Shown: positions 14,338-25,400 of the stretch, one piece after another
How the letters are laid out: each line of letters starts with the position of its first letter
How positions within the stretch are numbered: the stretch's first letter is position 1
The notes under the pieces: model-generated
Database searches by the model: none
The model's input: only the letters and a program-made list of their open reading frames with translations
Told to the model about the DNA's origin: nothing
Translations under genes and position numbers: made by a program
From: Chaunax sp. Z400
Taxonomy: Eukaryota; Chordata; Actinopteri; Lophiiformes; Chaunacidae
DNA length: 64,000 nucleotides
NCBI GenBank assembly: GCA_037577475.1
Contig: CM075188.1
Location: 4,472,001 to 4,536,000, forward strand
Direction: 5' to 3'

Positions 14338-14523
14338 CTAGCATACACACATACAGTATACTACGTTAGTACCCACTGTGTCCTGGACCCTGGTGCCCTT
14401 GTTACAACTTCTGTAGCGAGCCATCACTCCATAGTTTAAGTCTGTTGTGATGTGTCTCTTTGCCCGGGACAGAAAAAAAAACATCTGCTTTGGGAAAGAA
14501 TCTGCTGATTTGTTCATATACAT
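14338..14523 (-). other. Small ORF downstream of the module B TATA box, unassigned
   Basis: A 61-codon frame starts at 14523, about 15 bp downstream of the minus-strand TATA box, and ends TAG. It contains the segments KRHITTDLNYGVMARYRSC and TRVQDTVGTN. Module C carries the same frame, but its first ATG is changed (ACG) and a second ATG two codons on remains. Module A breaks it because its homopolymer has eight A instead of nine. No family is recognised. Copy A alone has a good splice-acceptor-like CTGTTCCAG here; B and C read CTGTCCCGG. It may be a chance frame. Confidence 0.2.
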
Positions 14524-14536
14524 ACTGACAGTTGAC

Positions 14537-14602
14537 TTTTATATGCCTTCTAAATCAAAGTACAATGTGTGAAAGGGTGTGTATGACGTCACGCCACGTC
14601 AT
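14537..14602 (-). promoter_or_regulatory. CRE plus TATA promoter-like block, module B
   Basis: TGACGTCA at 14584-14591 with a CACGTCA half-site just to its right, and plus-strand TTTTATA at 14537-14543, which is TATAAAA on the minus strand. Spacing is the same as in modules A and C. It would drive leftward transcription into array block 2. Confidence 0.5.
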
Positions 14603-15289
14603 GAACACGCCAAGTAGCAACTGCAGCATAGCAACCATTGCAAGGTACAGAATACTTCCTAAGTTTCCATCCCTTCTGTTTTTGTGTCGTTGAGACTTCA
14701 ATCTACCTCACCCTGTGTCAATCGGCAGCCCCGATAGTTCATTTATCGCTGTTACGCTGCGGCTAACGCTAACATCACATAACTTCTGGTTATCCATTCA
14801 GAGTGCTTTTATTCTGAAAACACACTTCCGGTATGTTCGTTCACGGAGTTTCGAAGTTCAATTAACAGCGACAGCAACAATTATCCTTTACCTTTAAACA
14901 ACCGAAACTATTAAAATACATAACAAATAGCAAACACAACAGTAAATGAGATACTTATATTGACATTCACGCTCAGTCCACTTGCAACAACCGTGTTTAA
15001 CTTAATACTTTAACTCAAATACGTGACGAGCTGCTGAACACATCTGAAAGAGTTCAACACTGCACTGCATGTTAACAGACTCAGTGCACAGATGGGACGG
15101 CGCAACCAATAGGAATACAGCACTGAATGGGTCATTAAACAGCTAATAAAATAGAAAAGCGCTATTTAACAACAAGATTATCTTTCAGGCCTTTTCTACA
15201 CTATAACTGTGGCTGAAGTTAAATCATTTTCAGCAATCTGAGGAGAAATTTTGACTATTCACACAGTGACTTTGCTTAATTTTTTTGAA

Positions 15290-18200
15290 ATGCTGATGAG
15301 AAAAGGCAATCCACACAAATCCAAATGCTGATCGGATGATGCAATCCACAGAAATCCAGATGCAAATGTGAGCAGGTGATTCATAGAAATACAAATGCTG
15401 ATGTGAGCAGGTGATCCATAGAATTTGAAATGCTGATCTGAGCAGGTGATCAATAGAAATATAAATGCTGATCTGAAAGTGATTCACAGACATCCAGATG
15501 CTAATGTGAGCAGGTGATCCATAGAAATCCAGATGCTGATGTGAGCAGGTCATCCATAGAACTTGAAATGCTGATGTGAACAGGTGATCAATAGATATCC
15601 AGATGCTAATGTGAGAAGGCGATCGATAGAAATAAGAAACGCTGATCTGAGAAGGTGATCCATAGAAATACAAATGCTGATGTGAACAGGTGATCCATAG
15701 AAATCCAGATGCTGACCGGAGCAGGCGATCCATAGAAATACAAATGCAGATGTGAGCGAACGATCAATAGAAATACAAATGCTGATGTGAACGAACGATC
15801 AATAGATATCCAGATGCTGATGTGAGCAGGCGATCCATAGGAATAGAAACGCTGTTGTGATTAGGCAATCGATTGAAATAAAAAACGCTGATCTGAGCAG
15901 GCGATCTATAGAATTCCGGATGCTGATCCGAGCAGGTGATTGACAGAAATCCAAATGAAGATGTGAGTGAACGATCAATAGATATCCAGTTGCTTATGTG
16001 AGCAGGTGATCAATAGAAATCCTAATGCTAATGTGAGCAGGTGATCCATAGAAATCCAGATGCTGATCGGAGCAGGCGATCCATAGAAATACAAATGCTG
16101 ATGTGAGCAGGTGATCAATAGAAATACAAATGCTGATGCGAGCGAACGATCAATAGAAATACAAATGCTGATGTGAGCGAACGATCAATAGATATCCAGA
16201 TGCTGATGTGAGAAGGCGATCCATATAAAAAAAAAACGCTGTTGTGATTAGGCAGTCGATTGAAATAAAAAACGCTGATCTGAGCAGGCGATCTATAGAA
16301 TTCCAGATGCTGATCCGAGCAGGTGATTCACAGAAATCCAAATGCTAATGTGAGCAGGAGATCCATAGAAATCCAAATGAAGATGTGAGCGAACGATCAA
16401 TAGATATCCAGATGCTTATGTGAGCAGGTGATCAATAGAAATCCTAATGCTAATGTCAGCAGGTGATCCATTGAAATCCAGATGCTGATGCGAGCAAACG
16501 ATCAATAGAAATCTAGATGCTGAGGTGAGCAGAGGATCCATTGAAATACAAATGCTGATGTGAGCAGGTGATCAATAGAAATCCAGATGCTAATGTGAGC
16601 AGGTGATCCATAGAAATCCAGATGCTGATGCGAGCAAACGATCAATAGAAATCTAGATGCTGATGCGAGCAAACGATCAATAGAAATCCAGATGCTAATG
16701 TCAGCAGATGATCCGTAGAAATACAAACGCTGATACGAGCAGGCGATCAATAGAAATACAAATGCTGATCTTGACATGTGATCCATACAAATACAAATGC
16801 TAATATGAGCGAACGATCAATAGAAATCAAAATGCTGATGTGAGTGAATGATCAATAGAAATCCAGATGCTAATGTGAGCAGGTGATCCATAGAATTTGA
16901 AATGCTGATCTGAGCAGGTGATCAATAGATATCCAGATGCTATTGTGAGAAGGCGATCGATAGAAATAAGAAACGCTGATCTGAGAAGGTGATCCATAGA
17001 AATACAAATTCTGATGTGAACAGGTGATCCATAGAAATCCAGATGCTGATGTGAGCTAACGATTAATGGAAAACCACATGCTGATGTGAGAGAACGATCA
17101 ATAGAAATACAGATGCTGAGTGAGCGAACGATCGATAGAAATACAAATGCTGATGTGAGCAAAAGATCAATAGAAATACAAATGCTGATCTGAAAATGTG
17201 ATCCATAGAAATCCAAATGCTGATGTGAGCGAACGATCAACAGATATCCAGATGCTAATGTGAGCAGGTGATCCAAAGAAATCCAGATGCTGATGCGAGC
17301 AAACGATCAATAGAAATCTAGATGCTGAGGTGAGCAGAAGATCCATTGAAATACAAATGCTGATGTGAACATGTGATCAATAGCAATCCAGATGCTGATG
17401 CGAGCAAACGATCAATAGAAATCTAGATGCTGATGTGAGCAGATGATCAATAGGAATCCAAATACAGATGTGAGCAGGTGGTCCATAGAAATCCAGATGC
17501 TGATGTGGGCGAATGATCAATAGAAATCAAGCCCTGTTGTTTCTGATGCAAACAGTCAATCTATAGAAATAAAAATGCTGATGTTAGCAGGTGATCCATA
17601 AAAAATACAGATGCTGATGTGAGTGAACGATCAATGGAAATACAAAAATGCTGATGTGAGCGAATGATCAATAGAAATCCAAATGCTGATGCAGGGGAAC
17701 GATCAATAGAAATCCAAATGCTGATGCGAGCAGGTGATCCAAAAAAATACAAATGCTGATCTGAGCAGGCGATCCATAGAAATCCAGATGCTGATCTGAG
17801 CAGGCGATCAATAGAAATCGGGGCCTGATGTGAGCAAACGATCGATAGAAATCCAAATGCTGATGCGAGCAGGTGATCCATTAAAATACAAATGCTGATG
17901 TGAGCGAACGGTCAATAGAAATAAAATTGCTGATGTGAGCAGGTGATCAATAGAAATACAAATGCTGATCTGAGCGAACGATCAATAGAAATACAAATGC
18001 TGATGCGAGGGAACGATCATTAGAAAACTAGATGCTGTTGTGAGCAGGTGATCAATAGGAATCCAAATACAGATGTGAGCAGGTGGTCCATAGAAATCCA
18101 GATGCTGATGTAGGCAAATGATCAATAGAAATCAAGGCCTAATGTTTCTGATGCAAACAGTCAATCGTTAGAAATAAAAATGCTGATGTGAGCAGGTGAT

Positions 18201-19700
18201 CCATAAAAAATACAGATGCTGATGTGAGTGAACGATCAATGGAAATACAAATGCTGATGTGAGCGAATGATCAATAGAAATCCAAATGCTGATGTGAGCA
18301 GGTGATCCATAGAAATCCAGATGCTGATGCGAGCAAACGATCAATAGAAATCCAGATGCTGAGGTGAGCAGAAGATCCATTGAAATAAAAATGCTGATGT
18401 GAACATGTGATCCATAGAAATACAGATGCTGATGCGAGCAAACGATCAATAGAAATCTAGATGCTGATGTGAGCAGGTGATCAATAGGAATCCAAATACA
18501 GATGTGAGCAGGTGGTCCATAGAAATCCAGATGCTGATGTGGGTGAATGATCAATAGAAATCAAGGCCTGATGTTTCTGATGCAAACAGTCAATCTATAG
18601 AAATAAAAATGCTGATGTTAGCAGGCGATCCATAAAAAATACAGATGCTGATGCGAGCGAACGATCAATAGAAATACAAAAGGATGATGCGAACGAACGA
18701 TCATTGGAAATACAAATGCTGATGCGAGTGAACGATCAATAGAAATACAAATGCTGAGGCGAGCGAACAATCAATAGAAATAAAAAAGCTAATGGGAGCG
18801 AACGATCAATAGAAATACAAATGCTGATGCGAGCGAACGATCAATAGAAATACAAATGCTGAGGTGAGCGAACAATTTATAGAAATAAAAAAGCTGATGG
18901 GAGCGAAAGATCAATAGAAATACAAATGCTGATGTGGGCGAATGATCAATAGAAATCAAGGCCTGATGTTTCTGATGCAAACAGTCAATCTATAGAAATA
19001 AAAATGCTGATGTTAGCAGGCGATCCATAAAAAATACAGATGCTGATGTGAGTGAACGATCAATCGAAATACAAAGGATGATGCGAACGAACGATCATTG
19101 GAAATACAAATGCTGATGTGGGGGAACGATCAATAGAAATACAAATGCTGATGATAGCGAACGATCGATAGAAATACGAATTCTGATGCGAGCGAACAAT
19201 TAATAGAAATAAAAAAGCTGATGGGAGTGAACGATCAATAGAAACACAAATGCTGATGTGAGCAGGTGATCAATAGAAATACAAATGCTGATATTAACAT
19301 GTGATCCATAGATCCATAGGTGAGCAGGTGATCGATAGAAATTGAAGTTTTGTTGTGAGGAGGCGATCAATACAAATCCAGATGCTGATGTGAGCAGGCG
19401 ATCCACAGAAATCCAGCTGCTGATGTGAGCGAACGATCAATAGAAATACAATTGCTGATGTGAGTAGGTGATCCATAAAAATACAAATTAAGAAGTGAGC
19501 AGTCGATCCATAGAAATACAAATGATGATGTGAGCAGGCGATCAATAGAAATCAAGATGCTGATGTGAGCGAACAATCAATAGAAACACAAATGCTTATC
19601 TGAGCAGAAGTTCCAAAGAAATACAAATGATGATGTGAGCAGGCGATCAATAGAAATCCAGATAATGATGTGAGCGAACAATCCATAGAAATACAAATGC
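15290..19700. repeat. 35-bp tandem repeat array, block 3
   Basis: About 4.4 kb, or roughly 125 units, of the same 35-bp repeat lie between modules B and C. The left part resembles blocks 1 and 2 and has two A-rich marker variants (near 15850 and 16237). The right part, from about 17.5 kb, has its own higher-order variant with AAGGCCTGATGTTTCTGATG. Just before module C, 19568-19790 is almost identical to 14088-14310 before module B, including the same minus-strand frame. Confidence 0.95.
17520..19080. repeat. Private higher-order variant with the GATGCAAACAGTCAATC spacer
   Basis: A non-canonical insert, TTTCTGATGCAAACAGTC, replaces part of the 35-bp unit near 17540, 18145, 18575 and 18970. 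Each is followed by a unit with TGCTGATGTTAGCAGG or a close form. It occurs only in this stretch of block 3, so it marks a local amplification of about 0.4-0.6 kb period. Confidence 0.75.
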
Positions 19701-20542
19701 TGTTGCGAGAGATCCATAAAAGTAGAGACTGAGCGATCCATTGAAATACATTTGCTGCAGCTAGCGAGCAAGCAATACACAGAAAAACAGCAGAAAACTG
19801 TGTTGTTGTGACTCTAAGCTAGCATACACACGTACAGTATACTACGTTAGTACCCACTGTGTCCTGGACCCTGGTGCCCTTGTTACAACTTCTGTAGCGA
19901 GCCATCACTCCATAGTTTAAGTCTGTTGTGATGTGTCTCTTTGCCCGGGACAGAAAAAAAAACTTCTGCTTTGGGAAAGAATCTGCTGATTTGTTCATAT
20001 ACGTACTGACAGTTGAGTTTTATATGCCTTCTAAATCAAAGTACAATGTGTGAAAGGGTGCGTATGACGTCACGCCACGTCATGAACACGCCAAGTAGCA
20101 ACTGCAGCATAGCAACTGTTGCTAGGTACAGAATGCTTCCTTAGTTTCCATCCCTTCTGTTTTTGTGTCGCTGAGACTTCAATCTCCCTCACCCTGAGTC
20201 AATCGGCAGCCCCGATAGTTCATTTATCGCTGTTACGCTGCGGCTAACGCTAACATCACATAACTTCCGGTTATCCATTCAGAGTGGTTTTATTCTGAAA
20301 ACACACTTCCGGTATGTTCGTTCACGGAGTTTCGAAGCTCAATTAACAGCGACAGCAACAATTATCCTTTACCTTTAAACAACCGAAACTATTAAAATAC
20401 ATAACAAATAGCAAACACAACAGTAAAAGAGATACTTATATTGGCATTCACGCTCAGTCCACTTGCAACAACCGTGTTTAACTTAACAGTTTAACTCAAA
20501 TACGTGACGAGCTGCTGAACACATCTGAAAGAGTTCAACACT
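19700..20542. repeat. Non-repetitive module, copy C (truncated)
   Basis: This third module copy matches A and B up to GAGTTCAACACT at 20542 and then stops. The right-hand 240 bp or so present in A and B are missing, and unrelated AT-rich DNA follows. It therefore marks the right boundary of the amplified locus, or the site of a later deletion or insertion. Confidence 0.9.
20018..20084 (-). promoter_or_regulatory. CRE plus TATA promoter-like block, module C
   Basis: TGACGTCA at 20065-20072 and minus-strand TATAAAA (plus TTTTATA at 20018-20024), with the same spacing as in modules A and B. It points into array block 3. Confidence 0.5.
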
Positions 20543-20639
20543 ATGTAGAAAATGAATTTTAAGTTTTAAGACTTGCTGATGTGGAATCAATAATTTGTCC
20601 CAGTTATTCGCGATTGCTATTAATAACTGTATACATCAG

Positions 20640-20830
20640 AGAAAAAAAATTCAATTTTCAAAAAAATAGAAATAAAAACAGAATAAAAAAATGCATAAAA
20701 TATCAACAGGCACCTTTACAGTACATGGGAGATGTGTACATAATGTTTAGTAAAACAGCTTTTAACAATTTTTGAGTTATGCCCTGGAAACCCTCATCTG
20801 AGAGAAATCCCTCCCACAGAATGAGCCTAA
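20640..20830. repeat. Dispersed repeat, copy 1 (related to 38480-38650)
   Basis: TTCAATTTTCAAA, then TTTTTGAGTTATGCCCTGG, then CCTCATCTGAGA and CCTCCCACAGA. The same ordered blocks occur near 38490-38645 with many substitutions. This indicates an interspersed element of unknown class. No ORF or terminal repeat is recognised. Confidence 0.6.
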
Positions 20831-20987
20831 ATTCAACTTGTAACCATGGAAGTTTAAAAAAGATCAAAAATACTATTACACTATCTGAAAAAAGATGAAA
20901 TAAGGACAAATGAATAAGGACTATATTTAACAACAGCCATCAGAAGACGAGTAATATTAATGAAATGGCTGGACGAATAAATTAAAT

Positions 20988-21191
20988 ATGAAAAGCAAAG
21001 ACATATTCCGTCATCTCATAGCCAGAGATAAGAAGTTCTGGGATGTTCATTCCATATTACGACTAATAGTGCAAAGAAATATCAACTTATCAGAAAGACA
21101 GCTGAAACTATATGATGATACCATTTCATTTCAAGGACATTCTTCATTCATAGCAGAGGAAGAGGGAGATAGGTACCAAAGGGAGACATAA
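20988..21191 (+). other. Unassigned 67-codon ORF
   Basis: The frame begins MKSKDIFRHLIARDKKFWD and ends EEEGDRYQRET, rich in charged residues. Its start is a normal ATG, but no splice context, promoter or family is recognised. It lies between a dispersed repeat and a Tc1 relic, so a fragment of a decayed element is as likely as an exon. Confidence 0.2.
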
Positions 21192-21199
21192 TTAAAGCA

Positions 21200-21920
21200 T
21201 ATAGAAATCAACTAAGGTGATGACATTCGAAGGGAAAGAGAGGGAGTGTTTTTCAAGATTAAGATTTGGACATACTGGGGTGGTACGTGTCAAAGTACCA
21301 TCCACATGAATCCAAGGTTCCCCAGCATGATGTAAAAGAAAATGTGATTCATCAGACCACCTTAATTGTCCTGTTCTTATGGCCATGTGCCCATTGTAAG
21401 CGCTTAAACCATGGACAGGGGTCAGCATGGGTACACTAAGAGGTCTGCAGCTACACAGCCCCATATGCAGCAAGCTGTGATGCATTTTGACACCTTTCCA
21501 TCAGAACCAGCATTAACGTTTTCAGCAATTTGCTCTCCTGTAGCTCCTCTGTGGGATCAGACAATATGGGTTAGCCTTCACTCCCAACAAGCATCAATGA
21601 ACCTTGGGCACGCATGACCTTGACGCTGGTTCACCAGTTGTCCTTAGACCATTTTTGGTAGGTACTAACTACTGTAGACCAGGAACACCCAACAAGACCT
21701 GCTGTTTTGGAGATGCCCTGACTCAGTCGTCTAGCCATCACCATTTGGTCCTTGACAAAATCACTTAGATCCTTACACTTGCCCATTTTTCCTGCTTCCA
21801 ACACATCAACTTCAAGGACAAAATGTTCACTTTCTGCATAATATATCCCACCCACTGACAGGTGCCATTGTGACAAGATAATAATGTGGTTATAATAGTA
21901 TGGCTGAGTGGTTATATCCA
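21200..21920 (-). mobile_element. Decayed Tc1/mariner-like transposon
   Basis: Minus-strand frames carry a Tc1-type transposase in pieces. The N-terminal helix-turn-helix part begins at 21786 with MGKCKDLSDF and runs through RRLSQGISKTAGLVG to TYQKWSKDNW. Further left, near 21370, is the DDE-domain segment WSDESHFLLHH. In between, frames shift and stop. The outer end near 21890-21916 resembles the ATGGCTGA-containing terminus of this fish family. The copy cannot encode an active transposase. Confidence 0.8.
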
Positions 21921-22247
21921 TAGGCCTCTGTATATTCACATAGGATCCATGTACCAATATATGAGCTACAGTAGGACAGGATTAGAACTTGGGAGGGATT
22001 TTAGGGATGACTGGGAAAATGTGGGAATTCTGAAAGACTCTCCTTATGTTTCTTAAAGATGCAGGATTATATTATGACATTTGATTTTATAACTATTATA
22101 CATACTGTTATTACAGACAGTACGTAGATATACTGTGGTTGTTTGTTGTTGTGACCTGATACAAGGTCCTGGTGTTCCATTAGTGTACAGTAGGTGGCAG
22201 TATACAGATACATGCGTTGGTTTGCTGTACGCCAAGAAGAAGAAGAA

Positions 22248-22499
22248 AGCGGAAGTTCTCCAATGGTAACAAGGGACGCCTGAGTGGTTGTTATGTAGAA
22301 AGTAGGCAGCATGCGGCCAGAAATTGCGACTCTGTGAACCGTTTTATGATGGCTTGCTGATGGGAAGTTGTAGAGGTTAATTAGGGTGTCGAAATGAATC
22401 TGTTTTTGTAAAGTCTGTAGCGATTAAGCTAGCTAGCTAACGCTGTTTAGCATCTAGCCTCTCGTCATGTCTATTAAGTAGCTAGTCCTTGTTTTAAAG
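22248..22499 (+). promoter_or_regulatory. Likely c19orf44 promoter and 5' UTR
   Basis: AGCGGAAGT (ETS core) at 22248-22256 is followed at once by a CCAAT box at 22260-22264. This lies about 240 bp upstream of the c19orf44 start codon. The stretch to 22499 is richer in CpG than its surroundings and has in-frame stops, as expected for 5' UTR. No TATA box is seen. The transcription start is not determinable from sequence. Confidence 0.45.
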
Positions 22500-25400
22500 A
22501 TGTGGAAACGAGGCGGTCGAAGCTCCGCTTTGGACCGGGCTCAGGCACTGCTGTCCGCCAAGAGGAGCAGCAGAGGAGACGTGCAGTCCGCTCAGGGGTC
22601 TGCAGCGAATACTCAGGTACTTACAATGAAGTTCAAACCTTAAACATGGCGAAATGGCGTTTCTTTGGAAGATATTTTACTTATCATGTACAATGGAAGC
22701 AAAGTTATTCAACCCCCATTTTACATTAGGTTTATTGGCTAAACATACAATGTATTAGCTGTTTGCAGAAACCAAATCAAACAAGAAGAGTTTAAATAGC
22801 TCAGTACAGCTGATTTTGTTGTGTTTTTCCACATTCAGCACAAAATGCTACTTTTACTGACAACTGTGGTCTCAAAATGATTCAGCCTCCTGGCAGCGTC
22901 CCTCATTAGAGCACACATTTACAAATCAGATGTTTAACACTGTACCAACCTTCATAGACTTACTTTAGCAGTACAGTCCCAATTTTCTTTTCTGTTAAGG
23001 CTTAAATTTACATAAAGGCTCCATGCCTGAACTCCAAGACGTTCATCACTGCTGACCCAAAGCACAAGATAAGTCCGCTCCAGTCGTTCAGAACCATTTA
23101 GATAAACCACAGAAGTTTTGAAATGCTGTATGTCTGGAGGAGGAAGAATGAAACATGCTGAAAAGAACACCCTACCTACAGTGAGGCATGGCAGTGCTTT
23201 GCTTCCTCAGCCACTGAAAACCTGCAGCCTGTAGAAGACAACGTCTCAACATCTGCGAGGAAGCTGAAGCTTGGGCGTGATTGGACATTAAAAGGGACAA
23301 TTATCCCAAGTGTTCCTAGATGTCCACCAAGGCTTGGTTTCAGAAGAAGAGTGGCCGTCACAGTCACCTGACTTTGATCCCATAGAAATTCTCTGGTGGG
23401 ATTTGAAGAAGGCAGTTGCAGCACATAAACCCAGTTATATTACAGATTTGGAGGCTTTTGCCCATGAGGAATGGGCTAATATTCCTCAAGAATGTTGCCA
23501 GAAGCTGGTGTCTGTGCGACCATTTTGCTGCTATGACCTGCAGCAAACATGATGCATATCCAAAGTACTAGAGACCCTTGTCATCAAGGGTTGATACTTT
23601 TGAGACTGCAGTAGTCAGTAAAAGTAACATCTTGTGTTATATTTGGGGGAAAAACACTTGTAAAATTTTGCTTCAAACTCTTAACATCAGAAATGTGTCT
23701 TTTCCTCTCTCTCTTAAGGGTGTCATGGGTGGGTCTGTGAAAGCCAGGTCTGCTTTCCCAAATGCACACATTTTATTGTCAGATCTGAGTGACCTCTCCT
23801 CGGACAGCTCAGCTCCTGGGGATTCTACCAAAGTGAGCATCTTTAGATGATATAAAATGCAATGAATCTTTAAAAAACTGCTGCATTGAGGGTTGTATGT
23901 CCACTTTAACAATAAGCTTCAACTTTTTTTATGATGTTGTCTGAGCAACCTCTTGTTTTGTTCTGCCAGGATCTCAGATCTCAGAGCTCTCCGGTTGGAG
24001 GAGGGAGCAGGTTCTTGAAGAAGGCTCCACCACCTGCATCTGACAGCCACCTGTCATCTGACAGCAAGAATCAAATGCAGCAGGTGCTTGTACCCAGGTA
24101 AGGTTCTGTGTAGGGTTGGGTGTTGGGAATTAACATATTGCAATACTTTGTGGTGTATCGTGATACATATTGCAATATATTGCAAAATTCCTGTTTTGAC
24201 ATAACACACACAGGAAATGCAAGAAATATTTAATGCATTTACTATTTAGAATATTTTTTATTATCCTTTATGATTAATTGGTCAAAAGTAACAACAATGG
24301 TGATTAAAAAAAATACTTTTCAGTTTAATGAATAGAAATAAATACTTAATATAAAATAAAATATTCTTGAGTTGAACTTACAAGTAATTTGCTTATAAAC
24401 TTGTGAGTTTTAAATCAACACAATAGTAGCTGTGCTTTCAACACAGTATCACACCAGAAACAGCATAATGTTTAATTTCTGCAACTGTTATTAATTCATA
24501 TAAATTCCTTTGAAAGTATTAACTTTATAATGTGCTATTATTAAAAAAAAAGCTGCATTAGTTTTCAGTTTTACACGTGTAATTAGAGTTTGAAAAATCT
24601 GTCACTTTCTGTAACAGATCTGTTACTAATGCTTCAATGTGCATTAAGTTTTTTTAATTTAACACAGAATATTTAGTTTTTATCAACATCAGCCTACTGG
24701 TAGCTCTCAAATTGAAATTCTGGCTACATTTGAACATGTTTAGGGTCTGATATTCGTCTACTGACTTTGAAATGTTTCCTGCTTGGCATTACATATACTG
24801 AGCAACAGTAGAAACGCATAATTTTAAAAACCCAATATTTTCCTTTCACTAGACCTAATCTACTGAAACAAACAAACATGTGATACACTGACATGGCTTT
24901 TAAGTACCCACAACCAAAACATGTTAAATCATGCATAACCATCAATTAGTCATAACATAGAAATTACAGTCATTGGTGCATGTCAGAGTAAACGATGGTG
25001 TTGGTGAGATTTTTCTCTGCATGATTGAAAACACCTGGCCAAGGCAATAAAATCCTGGGTCTGATTAATGTCCTACTGAAACAACTGATGATGTCACGGC
25101 TTCCACAAAACTTACATGACCAGGTAGTTGGGATGCTGATGATGCTGATGGTTGGTACTCTGCAGACACGTGTAGCACAGATGTTACAGATGTTATGGCT
25201 CATTGCACAGTGGAGGCAGATCACATTTAGTGACAAGTCCAGATTTAACTTACACAGAGCTGATGGTCGTAGTCGTGTGTATCGTCATCGTGGGGAACGC
25301 TATCCTGCTGCATACATCCAGGAAGTGGACCGTTTTGGTGGTGGTGTCATGTGTGGAGCCACTGCTAAAGGATGGCGGTCAGACCTTGTACACATCCAAG

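Larger units (their letters stand above)
14230..15289. repeat. Non-repetitive module, copy B
   Basis: This is a second, nearly identical copy of the module at about 5250-6284. It extends on the right as far as copy A, through GTCATTAAACAGCTAATAAA and TCAGCAATCTGAGG, before the 35-bp array resumes. It differs from copies A and C at several places, for example GCAACCATTGCAAGG where A and C read GCAACTGTTGCTAGG. With copy C it shares CCCGGGACAG against CCTGGAACAG in A. The pattern is mosaic, as expected from conversion or unequal exchange. Confidence 0.9.

Noticed and set aside
14338..14523. MARYRSC within the module ORF as a protamine-like start beneath a CRE-TATA promoter
   Set aside because: Only five or six residues resemble mammalian protamine 1. 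The rest is not arginine-rich, and fish protamines do not begin this way.
14715..14897. 60-codon plus-strand frame in module B
   Set aside because: Starts with GTG, lies over the ETS sites, and has no homologue I recognise; likely chance.
1..19700. Dozens of minus-strand frames of 60-167 codons in the 35-bp array as genes
   Set aside because: They are frame-shifted readings of one 35-bp repeat. They have no stable start, no conserved domain and no end other than unit variants with TGA.
22502..22729. 75-codon plus-strand frame overlapping c19orf44 exon 1
   Set aside because: A shifted reading with a GTG start; the ATG frame at 22500 matches the gene and ends at a splice donor.
23176..23424. 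82-codon minus-strand frame
   Set aside because: Antisense to the Tc1-like DDE fragment on the plus strand.
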